From the NCBI GenBank assembly GCA_016934825.1, contig JAFGSB010000140.1, positions 62,001-126,000 on the forward strand: a DNA stretch of 64,000 bases. Reading direction: 5' to 3'. Origin of the DNA: Candidatus Zhuqueibacterota bacterium. Its GTDB lineage: Bacteria; Zhuqueibacterota; Zhuqueibacteria; Residuimicrobiales; Krinioviventaceae. Under the pieces are notes generated by a model that made no database searches, had not been told where the DNA came from, and worked only from the letters and a program-made list of their open reading frames with translations. How positions within the stretch are numbered: position 1 is the stretch's first letter; each line of letters begins with the position of its first letter. Positions 9,623-19,149 of the stretch are shown here, piece after piece. The position numbers were made by a program, and so were the translations under genes.

Positions 9623-10114
9623 CTATTCACCGCGTTTACCCAACTGCGCGTCAAGCATCAGTATTGCGTGTCCGGCTTCTCCAATCAATTTCAACTTGGC
9701 AACAATAGCGTCCATAGTTGCCTCTTCTTCAACCTGTTCGGTCACGAACCAGTTTAAAAACGCCCTGGTCGCATGATCATTTTCCTTTATGGCCTGGTCC
9801 ACAAGTTTATTAATACTTGCCGTAATGAATTTTTCATGTTTCAAAGACATTTCAAAAATTTCAAGAGCCCCTTTGTAATCTGCCTGCGGTTTTTCCAGGG
9901 CTTCCAGGACAACTCTGCCGCCCTGTTCGTTCACATAATTATAAATTTTCATTGCGTGCTCAAGTTCTTCCCCGGCCTGTGCTTTCATAAATGCGGCCAT
10001 GCCGTCAAAATTTTCACTTTCAAAATATGCCGCCATTGCAAAATAAAGATATGCGGAGTATGTTTCTTTATTAATCTGTCCGTTTAATGCTTTTTCCATT
10101 TCTTTTGAAATCAT
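9623..10114 (-). CDS. ftnA: Non-heme ferritin
   Basis: MISKEMEKALNGQINKETYSAYLYFAMAAYFESENFDGMAAFMKAQAGEELEHAMKIYNYV with ferritin diiron residues; EEEATMDAIVAKLKLIGE. Confidence 0.95.
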   Translation of the reverse strand: MISKEMEKALNGQINKETYSAYLYFAMAAYFESENFDGMAAFMKAQAGEELEHAMKIYNYVNEQGGRVVLEALEKPQADYKGALEIFEMSLKHEKFITASINKLVDQAIKENDHATRAFLNWFVTEQVEEEATMDAIVAKLKLIGEAGHAILMLDAQLGKRGE

Positions 10115-10307
10115 TTTTAACTCCTTTAATTCTGATGATTCATTATGCGAAATTTATTTTATCACATAAAGTATTATTTTTTATTTTTTCTACTTTATTT
10201 AACAAAAAACTGTTTATTTTATTTCAGGAATTTAAAAAATGAAATTATTTTATGTAAATTTTTAATATAAAAAACCTTTGAGGACCCATTTACCTCATGA
10301 ACTAAAA

Positions 10308-11150
10308 TTAAATCCACTCTTCCCTTAATATTTCTCCCTCCAGACTGACGATATAATTTTTAACCGGCACTTTCCGCTCAGCCGATTCAACCGCCTGCAG
10401 GGCAAGAGAGAGCAGACCACCGCAGCACGGGACCTGCATGGTCATGACCGTCAGGGTATTTATTTCGGCCATGTCGATTAATGCAATCAATTTATCGAGA
10501 TAAACCTGCCTGCCGTCGTCCAGTTTCGGACAGGCAATGGCCAGTTTTTTCCCTTTTAAATAATCGTTATGAAAATCTCCCATACTAAAAGCCACACAAT
10601 CCGCTGCCAAAAGCAGATCGGCGTTCCGGTAATGCGGTGCGGTTGGCGATATCAAATGCATTTGAATGGGCCAGTGCGATAACTGCGAAGGCCGCTGTCC
10701 CTGCACCGGAATAGTATCGGAGGTTTTATTCGCCAATTCCATATTACGGGAACCGGGGCATCCCGCAAAATGTTGATCGTTCATTTTTGTCTCCTCGTTA
10801 TCCGCAATATTGATATGTCGTTCTTTTAAATATTCCATTGCCTGGTTCAGGAACACGGTCTCTCCATGATCCCTTAAATGCTTTATATGCGCAAGTATTG
10901 TATTTTTACCCTGTTTTACGATGTTCTCCATAACTTTTATTTCATCATATGGTTCGGACTCCCTTTCTTCTATGGTAATCGCTCCCTCCGGACAAAATCC
11001 CAGACAGGCCCCGAGACCATCGCAAAACAGATCGCTCACCAGGCGCGCTTTACCGTCAATTAGCTGGATTGCGCCTTCCGGACATTCGGGTATACACAAT
11101 CCGCAGCCGGTACATATAGCTTCGTCTATTTTTATAATTTTTCTTTTCAT
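10308..11150 (-). CDS. 4Fe-4S binding protein (two N-terminal ferredoxin-type clusters, Cys-containing C-terminal domain)
   Basis: ICTGCGLCIPECPEGAI and CDGLGACLGFCPEGAI; C-terminal VPCCGG. Confidence 0.9.
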   Translation of the reverse strand: MKRKIIKIDEAICTGCGLCIPECPEGAIQLIDGKARLVSDLFCDGLGACLGFCPEGAITIEERESEPYDEIKVMENIVKQGKNTILAHIKHLRDHGETVFLNQAMEYLKERHINIADNEETKMNDQHFAGCPGSRNMELANKTSDTIPVQGQRPSQLSHWPIQMHLISPTAPHYRNADLLLAADCVAFSMGDFHNDYLKGKKLAIACPKLDDGRQVYLDKLIALIDMAEINTLTVMTMQVPCCGGLLSLALQAVESAERKVPVKNYIVSLEGEILREEWI

Positions 11151-11221
11151 AATCCTCTTTCCTTTATCATTTCTTCATCGCTGTTATGGGAAAAATATAA
11201 TACAAAAATGCGGCAACCGCC

Positions 11222-11235
11222 TTGATTCGGATCAA
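11222..11235. promoter_or_regulatory. FNR/CRP-family operator (TTGAT-N4-ATCAA)
   Basis: TTGATTCGGATCAA, extended palindrome CTTGATTCGGATCAAG at 11221-11236, in the divergent intergenic region between the 4Fe-4S gene and the Crp/Fnr gene. Confidence 0.8.
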
Positions 11236-11309
11236 GTGAAATGTTTTTTTATTTCAGATTTGTTTTTATTTGAATATATTAACCCGTCAATCATTACCCG
11301 GACTAAACA

Positions 11310-11978
11310 ATGACTTCAGAACTTTTATACACAATTGAACAAAATCTAAGAAAAGCTGCATTTTTCAAAGATATCTCGGACAAAAGCAGAAAAGCGCTGG
11401 CGGAAATTTGTATCCCAAAAAATATTAACAAAAAACAGATCCTGTTCACTGAAGGCGAAACGGGGCATTCGATTTATTTTTGCGTGAGCGGCAATATCCA
11501 GTTATACAAAACCACCGGCGAAGGACGAGAGATCGTCATTAAAACCATCAAACCGGGAGAAATTTTTGCAGAGGTCATATTATTCGAGGAAAGTAAATAC
11601 CCGGTCTCCGCGCTTTCGCTTGCCGCCGGACAGGTTTATGTGATACCCAAAAAACAAATTTTTTGTCTGCTGAACAATGAAGATTTCAGGAATGATTTCA
11701 TCAGCATGTTGATGAAAAAGCAGCGATACCTCGCCAACCAGATAAAATACCTGACCCTGCATGATGTTGAAGAACGGCTGTTTTTGTTTCTGAAGGAACA
11801 ATACGGAAGACAAAAAGAAATAAAGCCTTCTCTGTCCAAAAAGGACATTGCCGCGGCAATCGGAACGACCCCGGAATCACTGTCACGGTTATTAATGCGA
11901 TTAAAACAGGAAAACAAATTAAAGTGGGAAGAAAAAATAATCAAAATCAATCCCACAGTCTGGCAGAACCTGGATTGA
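11310..11978 (+). CDS. Crp/Fnr family transcriptional regulator
   Basis: Cyclic-nucleotide-binding-like domain FTEGETGHSIYFCVSGNIQLYKTTGEGREIVIKTIKPGEIFAEVILFEESKYPVSA; C-terminal HTH IAAAIGTTPESLSRLLMRLKQE. Confidence 0.93.
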   Translation: MTSELLYTIEQNLRKAAFFKDISDKSRKALAEICIPKNINKKQILFTEGETGHSIYFCVSGNIQLYKTTGEGREIVIKTIKPGEIFAEVILFEESKYPVSALSLAAGQVYVIPKKQIFCLLNNEDFRNDFISMLMKKQRYLANQIKYLTLHDVEERLFLFLKEQYGRQKEIKPSLSKKDIAAAIGTTPESLSRLLMRLKQENKLKWEEKIIKINPTVWQNLD

Positions 11979-11983
11979 TATAA

Positions 11984-12009
11984 AAATGCCTCATTTTCAT
12001 GAGGCATTT
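11984..12009. terminator. Bidirectional hairpin terminator between convergent genes
   Basis: AAATGCCTCA-TTTTCA-TGAGGCATTT, followed by T-rich sequence on both strands. Confidence 0.8.
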
Positions 12010-12012
12010 CTT

Positions 12013-12414
12013 TTATACGTTTACCGTTTGTGTTTCGGTTTTTAAATTCGCATATACTTTTATGTCCGGAGGCGACACCAGATGTTTTTTGACCGCGCAC
12101 AAATCTGCCGCGCGTATTACCGCTTCTTTATATTTTACCGGGAAATCTTCCGGTAAATTTATATCCAAAGTAATATTGCTGATCATGCGTGTAACGGGGT
12201 CCCTCTCCATTTTTTGTATAATTTCAATATTTTCCGCCGATATACCTCTTTGATCACAAAAATTTTTTACATAAATTCCGGCACAGGTCCCGATCGACGC
12301 CAGGAACAAAGCAAAAGGCGGCGGGGCCGTACCATCCTGATTGGTTACGATATTCAGGTTTCCGTATTCCGCATCGACTCGTGAGGCGCCGGGAAATTTT
12401 ATTTTCAGTTCCAT
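12013..12414 (-). CDS. OsmC family protein
   Basis: DGTAPPPFALFLASIGTCAGIYVKNFCDQRGI with the OsmC redox Cys pair. Confidence 0.88.
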   Translation of the reverse strand: MELKIKFPGASRVDAEYGNLNIVTNQDGTAPPPFALFLASIGTCAGIYVKNFCDQRGISAENIEIIQKMERDPVTRMISNITLDINLPEDFPVKYKEAVIRAADLCAVKKHLVSPPDIKVYANLKTETQTVNV

Positions 12415-12480
12415 TTTCGCTCCATATTATTACCGTGGTATTTTTTTTATTATTAATTTGATGAATTTGAATGTAAAAGG

Positions 12481-13401
12481 ATGCAGACAGGCATGGACTT
12501 TATTTATGAAATCCCCAAACCGTTTTCTTTTGAAGCGACCGTAAAGACACACGGCTGGTTTCAGCTTACCCCTTTTTACTGGGACAACCAGGCCAAAATT
12601 TTGCGATGGGCGGTCGGTCTCGATTCGACAAATCCAGTTTTGATTTCGGTCAGTGAAGATAACGACCATAACCAAACATCGACAAAACTTTTATTTACAG
12701 GTTCCTTTCCCGATGACGGCATAAAAGATATCATCATCCGGAAATTCCGGCACATCTTTAATCTGAATATGGACCTGACCGGTTTTTACAAAATCTGTTC
12801 CCGCTATCCCATACTACAAAAAGTGCCGCAACTTGGCATGGGTCGGATCATGCGCTGCGAATCCGTATTCGAAGATGTTTTCAAAAGCATTTGCGGCACG
12901 AATGTTCAGTGGAAACAGGCCGTAACAATGATCAATAACATCGCCCGTCTGGGTACGCCCGTACCGGGCAGTGACCTGCGTTTATTTCCTTCTCCGGAAC
13001 AAATCCTTGACGCCGGGGAACAATTTCTTAAAGAAACCGGCCGGGTCGGTTACAGGAGCGGTTATCTAATCGACCTGTGTCAGCGGTCCTTACAGCACGA
13101 TCAAATGCTGACACAAATTGAAAACGGATCGCTGTCATATAATGAATTGAACAAGTACTTTTTAAGTTTTAAGGGGATCGGTAAAATTACCGCCCGATAT
13201 CTGTGCGCCCTATACGGAAAATACGATGAACTGGCAGTGGACAGCCTGGTGATATCCTATATGACAAAAACACATTTCAAAGGCATTAAACCCACCGCCA
13301 AAAAGGTGGAAGATTTTTACTCCGAATTCGGTTCCTGGAAATATCTTGCCTACTGGATGGAGTTTATCATCAATAAAGGATGGAACCCGGATGCCGGATA
13401 A
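12481..13401 (+). CDS. AlkA-like DNA glycosylase (HhH-GPD superfamily)
   Basis: HhH segment YFLSFKGIGKITARYLCALYGKYDELAVDS; FEDVFKSICGTNVQWKQAVTMINNIA. Confidence 0.8.
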   Translation: MQTGMDFIYEIPKPFSFEATVKTHGWFQLTPFYWDNQAKILRWAVGLDSTNPVLISVSEDNDHNQTSTKLLFTGSFPDDGIKDIIIRKFRHIFNLNMDLTGFYKICSRYPILQKVPQLGMGRIMRCESVFEDVFKSICGTNVQWKQAVTMINNIARLGTPVPGSDLRLFPSPEQILDAGEQFLKETGRVGYRSGYLIDLCQRSLQHDQMLTQIENGSLSYNELNKYFLSFKGIGKITARYLCALYGKYDELAVDSLVISYMTKTHFKGIKPTAKKVEDFYSEFGSWKYLAYWMEFIINKGWNPDAG

Positions 13402-13951
13402 AGAGTTAAAAGCCCTGAAAAATTTAATTCAGTTTCATATAAAAAATCATCAGTTCCTGACTGAACAGGATGTATACAAATTGCTTTACCAGGGTATAAT
13501 GGGCCCGAAACATTTACTCGGGAATCCCAAAGCAGCGAAACGGTATTTACAGCAGGAATGGGATTCCGTATTACCTGTTAGGGAAGAGTTTTTATTTGAG
13601 CCGGTTTCGACGGATGGACTTGTGTTTCGGATCAATATTCGACCCTGTAAACACATTACCGGCAATTATCATATACTCTGGGATGCCTTATATCAATCAG
13701 CTTTCAGGTTTGAGGAAAATCATGAATTTTTTATTACAACATGGCGAAATTTTTATCAACTTGTTCTGGAAAGCAAACTGCCTTTTTCTATAAAAAAAAT
13801 TGACGAACTGAACGGCGGAGCCAAAAAAAATAACTATCCTGCCATGCATCATTCAAAGGAATATAATACGGCCAACAAACCGGCTTACCGGGTAGTGATC
13901 AAAAAAGAACTTGAAAAGCTAATAGAGTTGACAACCCCTAAAAAACAATAA
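13391..13951 (+). CDS. Hypothetical protein
   Basis: ATG at 13391 overlaps the end of the preceding glycosylase by 11 nt; MPDKELKALKNLIQFH...MGPKHLLGNPKAAKRYLQQEW. No family assigned. Confidence 0.7.
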   Translation: MPDKELKALKNLIQFHIKNHQFLTEQDVYKLLYQGIMGPKHLLGNPKAAKRYLQQEWDSVLPVREEFLFEPVSTDGLVFRINIRPCKHITGNYHILWDALYQSAFRFEENHEFFITTWRNFYQLVLESKLPFSIKKIDELNGGAKKNNYPAMHHSKEYNTANKPAYRVVIKKELEKLIELTTPKKQ

Positions 13952-13968
13952 TATTTACAGGAACATAA

Positions 13969-14427
13969 ATGAACAAAGTTGAAGCTTATAAATGGGCCGC
14001 AAAACGGATTCGGGCTCAGGTATTGAGGAATATTGACAGGACAGCCACACTGGGAAATACATCGGCTATTTTAAAAGAATATTTTCCCGGCTTTTTTTGG
14101 GTTGGATTTTATTTTGTGAACACGGACCATCTTCTGTTAGGCCCATTTCAGGGGCCGCCGGCCTGTATTAAATTAAATCTCCGACAGGGGGTATGCGCAA
14201 ATTGTGTAGAGAAAAAGGAAACCGTCATAGTGCCTAATGTTCATGAATTCCCGGGACATGTCCCCTGCAGCGACCGGTCAAATTCCGAAATCGTCGTACC
14301 GGTCTTTGATAAAAACAAAAACATCAGGGCCATTCTGGATATTGACAGCGAAAAGTTCAATGACTTTGACGAAACCGACGCAAAAGGTCTTGAAGCTGTA
14401 GCTGCCCTGCTGTCGGAAATTATGTAA
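13969..14427 (+). CDS. GAF-domain free methionine-(R)-sulfoxide reductase-like protein
   Basis: GVCANCVEKKETVIVPNVHEFPGHVPCSDRSNSEIVVPVFDKNKNIRAILDIDSEKFNDFDETD matches the fRMsr GAF pattern with conserved Cys positions. Confidence 0.85.
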   Translation: MNKVEAYKWAAKRIRAQVLRNIDRTATLGNTSAILKEYFPGFFWVGFYFVNTDHLLLGPFQGPPACIKLNLRQGVCANCVEKKETVIVPNVHEFPGHVPCSDRSNSEIVVPVFDKNKNIRAILDIDSEKFNDFDETDAKGLEAVAALLSEIM

Positions 14428-14561
14428 ACGGGCCGTATTGTTGGCGGTTCGTATTTGACCCGTTTGATTTATTCTTCAATATAAAATTTTTGTAATTTTG
14501 CCAATTTATCTTTAAATTATCCGTAATCGAATGAATAATAAATTATATGAAAGGCACATGA

Positions 14562-15545
14562 ATGCCCGTTTTTAAAGTAGGATTGATCGGGGTAGGCAAG
14601 CTGGGTGAATATCATTGCAACGCGTTATCCCAGTTAAAAGATGCGGAACTGACAGGTATATACGATATAGAGTCCGACAGGAAAAAACAGGTCGCGGATA
14701 AATATAATTGCCGGGCATTTGAATCGGTTGAAGAATTAATCAAGACGTCAGAAATTATCGGTATAATCGTCCCGACAACGCGTCATTTGGAGACGGCAAA
14801 ACAGGCGCTTGCCGCCGGCAAGCCCGTTTTTGTGGAAAAACCCATCGCCAGTTCAATAGCCGAAGCGGAAGAAATGGTCAGCCTGGCCGCAGAGCGGAAT
14901 GTTCCCCTGCAAACGGGTCATATCGAACGTTTTAATCCGGCCATCAGGGCGCTCAATAATTTTGACCTGCACCCTATGTTCATCGAATCACATCGCCTGG
15001 CGCCCTTTGATCCGCGGGGCACTGATGTGGCCGTTATTCTTGACCTGATGATACACGATATTGATATTATATTGAGCCTGGTTAAAAGCAAGGTAGCGGA
15101 AATTCATGCCAACGGCGTTGCGATCGTCTCGGGTGAAATAGATATAGCCAACGCGCGAATACAATTTGAAAACGGGTGTGTGGCAAACGTCACCGCCAGC
15201 CGTATATCGCAGAGAAAAATGCGCAAGATGCGCCTGTTTCAAAAAGATTCCTACATCTCGATCGATTTCCTGCAGAGACTGACGGAATTATTTCAGATTG
15301 TCGATGAAAGCAATTTTGTTCCCAATACAATGAGTCTCGGACAAATCGAAAAAGGCAAACATAAGAGGAACATAATTTACACTCAGCCGCAACCACCGGA
15401 CGAGGACGCGATGCAGGCGGAATGGAAAAGCTTTTTCCATGCGATTGAAACAGGCGGCACTCCGGTTGTCAGCGGACAGGACGGTCTTGAAGCTCTAAAA
15501 ATAGCCACAGAAATAACAGAGATCATAAAAAATCAAAAAATATAG
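14562..15545 (+). CDS. Gfo/Idh/MocA family oxidoreductase (GnnA-like candidate)
   Basis: GLIGVGKLGEYHCNAL (Rossmann), AAGKPVFVEKPIA (EKP motif); two genes upstream of lpxB. Confidence 0.9.
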   Translation: MPVFKVGLIGVGKLGEYHCNALSQLKDAELTGIYDIESDRKKQVADKYNCRAFESVEELIKTSEIIGIIVPTTRHLETAKQALAAGKPVFVEKPIASSIAEAEEMVSLAAERNVPLQTGHIERFNPAIRALNNFDLHPMFIESHRLAPFDPRGTDVAVILDLMIHDIDIILSLVKSKVAEIHANGVAIVSGEIDIANARIQFENGCVANVTASRISQRKMRKMRLFQKDSYISIDFLQRLTELFQIVDESNFVPNTMSLGQIEKGKHKRNIIYTQPQPPDEDAMQAEWKSFFHAIETGGTPVVSGQDGLEALKIATEITEIIKNQKI

Positions 15546-15554
15546 GAACATACT

Positions 15555-16127
15555 TTGATAAGCAGAGAATTCTTTTTTAAATACAGAAGTTTCACACCCA
15601 TTCCCCTCATCTTGATAGCGCTTGTTTTTGCCAATATCACGATATATTCGTTTATAGCCGGATTTCTGATCGCGTTCTCCGGAGAGGTCATCAGGCTCTG
15701 GTCGGTCCGGTATGCCGGGAAAGCAACGCGTACAACCGGTGAAGTCGGGGCCGATGTACTGGTCACGACCGGCCCTTATGGTCATACAAGAAATCCGTTA
15801 TATCTTGGAAATTTTTTATTAAGCTTCGGTATGCTGTTTATCGCATGGCCGTTGATGCCCTGGTTTATTATGGTCTATTTGGCCCTGTTTTTCGTTCAGT
15901 ACGGCGCAATTATTTCACTGGAGGAGGATTTCCTGAAACAAAAATTCGGCGCCGTTTATACGGAATATATGCAAAATGTACCCCGCTTCCTGCCTCGTTT
16001 AAACAATTGGGGAAAAGGCGACAGAGAGCCGACCCCTCTGAAGAGAGCCTTGCGAACGGAACGCAATACATTACAAAGTTTTACCGCCGTGACCGTTTTA
16101 ATGCTGCTGCGATGGATATTATTTTGA
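15555..16127 (+). CDS. Isoprenylcysteine carboxyl methyltransferase family protein (TTG start)
   Basis: TTGPYGHTRNPLYLGNFLLSFGMLF and SLEEDFLKQKFGAVYTEYMQNVPRFLP are ICMT/PEMT-like signatures. Confidence 0.85.
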   Translation: MISREFFFKYRSFTPIPLILIALVFANITIYSFIAGFLIAFSGEVIRLWSVRYAGKATRTTGEVGADVLVTTGPYGHTRNPLYLGNFLLSFGMLFIAWPLMPWFIMVYLALFFVQYGAIISLEEDFLKQKFGAVYTEYMQNVPRFLPRLNNWGKGDREPTPLKRALRTERNTLQSFTAVTVLMLLRWILF

Positions 16128-16134
16128 GGAAACC

Positions 16135-17277
16135 ATGTCCACAAAAATCATGATTTTAGCGGGTGAAGCGTCGGGAGATCTGCATGGCGGTGAACTGGTA
16201 AAAGAATTGTTCAAAGCCGAACCAAATCTTGAAATTTTCGGCGTCGGGGGTGATAAAATGCGGCAGGCCGGAATGGAACTCTATTATCATGTTGATCAAC
16301 TGGCATATATCGGTTTCTGGGAAGTCATCAAACACTATTTTTATTTTCGCCGGATTTTTTTTCACTTGCTTGAAGAACTGGATAAACGCCGCCCGGATAT
16401 TGTGGTGTTGATCGACTACCCGGGATTCAATTTGAAATTTGCCAGGCAGGCGCATAAAAAGGGCGTAAATATATTTTATTTCATCGCACCCCAGGTGTGG
16501 GCATGGGCGCAGGGCCGCGCCAAAAAAATGGCCAAATATATCCATCACCTTGCCGTTATTTTCGATTTTGAGGTCCCGTTTTTTAAAAAATACGGCATTA
16601 AAACGACGTTTGTCGGCCATCCTTTAATGGATGGTTTGAAAACAACGATGGATAAACAGACGTTTTGCCAACATTTCGACATGAATCCCGATACTCCCCT
16701 GCTGGCGTTACTGCCGGGCAGTAGAAAACAGGAAATTGAATTTCTTTTACCGGTCATGCTAAAAGCGGCGACAGCGCTTAAAAAGCAACATGGTGATTTG
16801 CAGATAGCCGTCAGTAAGGCGGCAACAATCCGGGAAGAAAATTTTAATTCTTATCTGAAAGAATTCCCGGATGTTCGGATTATCGAAAACAAAACCTACG
16901 ACCTGATGAAACACGCCACCGCCGCATTCGTCGCCTCGGGTACGGCCACCCTGGAAACAGCATGCTTTGAAACCCCGTTTGTCATTGCGTACAGGGTATC
17001 TCCGCTGTCATATTTAATCGGTAAAATGCTTGTAAAAATTCATCATATCGGCCTGGCTAATATCGTCGCCGGGGAGCTGGTAGCAAAGGAATATATTCAA
17101 CAGGGGCTGACCGTAGAAAATGTAAAGCCGGAACTCGAAAAACTATTGTATGATACAAATTACCGGGTTACCAGAATCAACAAGCTTAAAAAAGTAAAAC
17201 AAAAATTAGGCGCACCGGGCGCAGCCGGAAAAACCGCGCTCCTCATTTTGGACCAGTTAAAAACAAACCGGACATAA
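16135..17277 (+). CDS. lpxB: Lipid-A-disaccharide synthase
   Basis: ILAGEASGDLHGGELVKEL; FGVGGDKMRQAGMEL; YFIAPQVWAWAQGRAKKM; LLALLPGSRKQEIEFLLP; ASGTATLETA. Confidence 0.97.
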   Translation: MSTKIMILAGEASGDLHGGELVKELFKAEPNLEIFGVGGDKMRQAGMELYYHVDQLAYIGFWEVIKHYFYFRRIFFHLLEELDKRRPDIVVLIDYPGFNLKFARQAHKKGVNIFYFIAPQVWAWAQGRAKKMAKYIHHLAVIFDFEVPFFKKYGIKTTFVGHPLMDGLKTTMDKQTFCQHFDMNPDTPLLALLPGSRKQEIEFLLPVMLKAATALKKQHGDLQIAVSKAATIREENFNSYLKEFPDVRIIENKTYDLMKHATAAFVASGTATLETACFETPFVIAYRVSPLSYLIGKMLVKIHHIGLANIVAGELVAKEYIQQGLTVENVKPELEKLLYDTNYRVTRINKLKKVKQKLGAPGAAGKTALLILDQLKTNRT

Positions 17278-17300
17278 AGAATAAATCCGAACAACGTGAT

Positions 17301-17954
17301 ATGAAAAAAAAGGACTTAATATCATACATTGCTGTTAAACTTGCCTGGCTGTTAATTTTAGTTTTGGGTCAAACAGGTTTTAAAAAAGTCTTAAATCGTA
17401 ATTATTTGAATTTTTCTAAAAAGAGCGGTTTGCCAATCATGTACGTTGTGTGGCACGGAACCATGCTGCTGCCGTTATTCGCACATCGGAACGAAAAGGT
17501 CGTCGCAATGGTCAGCGAACACGATGACGGCGAAATAATCGCGCAAACCATTCTGCGCCTGGGCTATCAAACCGTACGCGGTTCCAGTACAAGAGGGGGT
17601 ACAAATGCGTACCGCAAGATGCTGCAAAAATTGAAACAAGGTCATAACTGCACCATTTTACCGGACGGCCCAACCGGTCCTCGGCACGTTTTCAAAAAAG
17701 GGGCCATGCTGCTGGCGCAGCGAAGCGGCGCTATAATACAGCCGCTCACTTTTTCAGCACGAAAACCGATTTCATTAAAAACCTGGGATAAATTCACTCT
17801 GTGGTATCCGTTTACGCAGATTTGCCTGGCTTACGGAAAACCGATGCAACTGCCCCGCACTTTGGACCCTAAAGCACTTGAATCATACAGAACGGAAATC
17901 GAAAACAGGATGATCGCCTTACAGGAGGAGGCGGATGACTTTATTCGAAAATAA
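17301..17954 (+). CDS. Lysophospholipid acyltransferase family protein (DUF374)
   Basis: MYVVWHGTMLLPLFAHR; TILPDGPTGPRHVFKKGAMLLAQRSGAIIQPLTF. Confidence 0.9.
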   Translation: MKKKDLISYIAVKLAWLLILVLGQTGFKKVLNRNYLNFSKKSGLPIMYVVWHGTMLLPLFAHRNEKVVAMVSEHDDGEIIAQTILRLGYQTVRGSSTRGGTNAYRKMLQKLKQGHNCTILPDGPTGPRHVFKKGAMLLAQRSGAIIQPLTFSARKPISLKTWDKFTLWYPFTQICLAYGKPMQLPRTLDPKALESYRTEIENRMIALQEEADDFIRK

Positions 17955-19011
17955 ATGGCCGGCAATTTTATTATGGCCGTTTTCAATAATTTACGGTGCA
18001 ATCACGGTCATTCGTAATTTACTCTTTGATACAGGTATTTTACCTACGGTGAAAATTGACTGCCCGGTCATCAGCGTCGGAAATATAACCGTTGGCGGTA
18101 CGGGTAAAACCCCGACCGTGATTACAATTGCCGAATGGTTACTGGAAAAAGGCTTCAAAGTGTCAATTATCAGCAGAGGGTATGCAAGAGAATCAAAGGA
18201 TTGTGTAATTGTTTCGGATGGAAAGGGCAGGATATCCCCGGTGAAAGAAGGCGGCGATGAGCCGGTGCTTTTAGCGAAGAAATTACCCGGGGTTGCCGTT
18301 TTGGTCGACAGGAACAGGGTCCGCGCCGCTCAACTCGCCCTGCGAAAATTTTCACCGGACGTGATCATTCTGGATGACGGTTTTCAGCACCGCCGGATTT
18401 ACAGGGACTTGGATATCGTCACCATAAATAAGGAAAAACTGTTCGGCAACAATTTTTTATTGCCAGCCGGTCCGCTGCGTGAATTCAGGTTCAATCTTCA
18501 GAGAACCAATATTGTATGGATGAACGGCAATACAGGTATCGAAACCATACCGCGTCTCCCGAAACAAATAAAATCGAAACCTTTTATTTACGCCAAATAT
18601 ACACCGGTAAAACTGACCGACGTGAACGGAAACAAGTCCAAACCTGAATTACAATCCGTTCCGGTTGTTGCTTTTTCAGGATTGGGCAACCCGGACAGCT
18701 TTAAACAGACATTGCATGACCTGGGCGCCCGGATAAAAGCTTTTATCAAATTCAAAGATCATCATTTTTATACGGAAAAAGATATTTTAGGGATAGAGGA
18801 AACTTTTAAAAACAGTTCCGCAAAGTACATATTGACAACAGAAAAAGACTGGGTAAAATTACCGCTTAATTTTTCCATATCCGCACAGTGGAAATATCTT
18901 TCAATAAAAATAGAACCGCTAAACCGGAATGACCTGCAAAAAATTTTAATCTTTAAACAAATCAGGAACCGGATTAACATCAAAAAAAATAATAAAACAT
19001 TAAACGAATAA
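17935..19011 (+). CDS. lpxK: Tetraacyldisaccharide 4'-kinase
   Basis: CPVISVGNITVGGTGKTPTVITIAEWL Walker A; VIILDDGFQHRRIYRDLDIV. Confidence 0.96.
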   Translation: MTLFENKWPAILLWPFSIIYGAITVIRNLLFDTGILPTVKIDCPVISVGNITVGGTGKTPTVITIAEWLLEKGFKVSIISRGYARESKDCVIVSDGKGRISPVKEGGDEPVLLAKKLPGVAVLVDRNRVRAAQLALRKFSPDVIILDDGFQHRRIYRDLDIVTINKEKLFGNNFLLPAGPLREFRFNLQRTNIVWMNGNTGIETIPRLPKQIKSKPFIYAKYTPVKLTDVNGNKSKPELQSVPVVAFSGLGNPDSFKQTLHDLGARIKAFIKFKDHHFYTEKDILGIEETFKNSSAKYILTTEKDWVKLPLNFSISAQWKYLSIKIEPLNRNDLQKILIFKQIRNRINIKKNNKTLNE

Positions 19012-19149
19012 TAATGTATGCGGGATTAACCGGTCACTGGTGATTAAAACATAGTGTCTCAAAATCGAACAAATAACTTGAATTTTTCATAAGTTTTTGG
19101 TAAAATATATAAATATTATCAGATTGTCCATATCTTTGGAGAATTTACC

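Noticed and set aside
9773-10087. Plus-strand 104-aa Phe/Cys-rich ORF within ferritin
   Set aside because: Antisense shadow of ferritin.
11636-12100. Minus-strand 154-aa ORF opposite the Crp/Fnr gene
   Set aside because: Overlaps two supported genes and the terminator; no domain.
14426-14465. Possible terminator AAACGGG...CCCGTTT after the GAF gene
   Set aside because: Short stem with a long loop and no clear U-tract; not listed as a feature.
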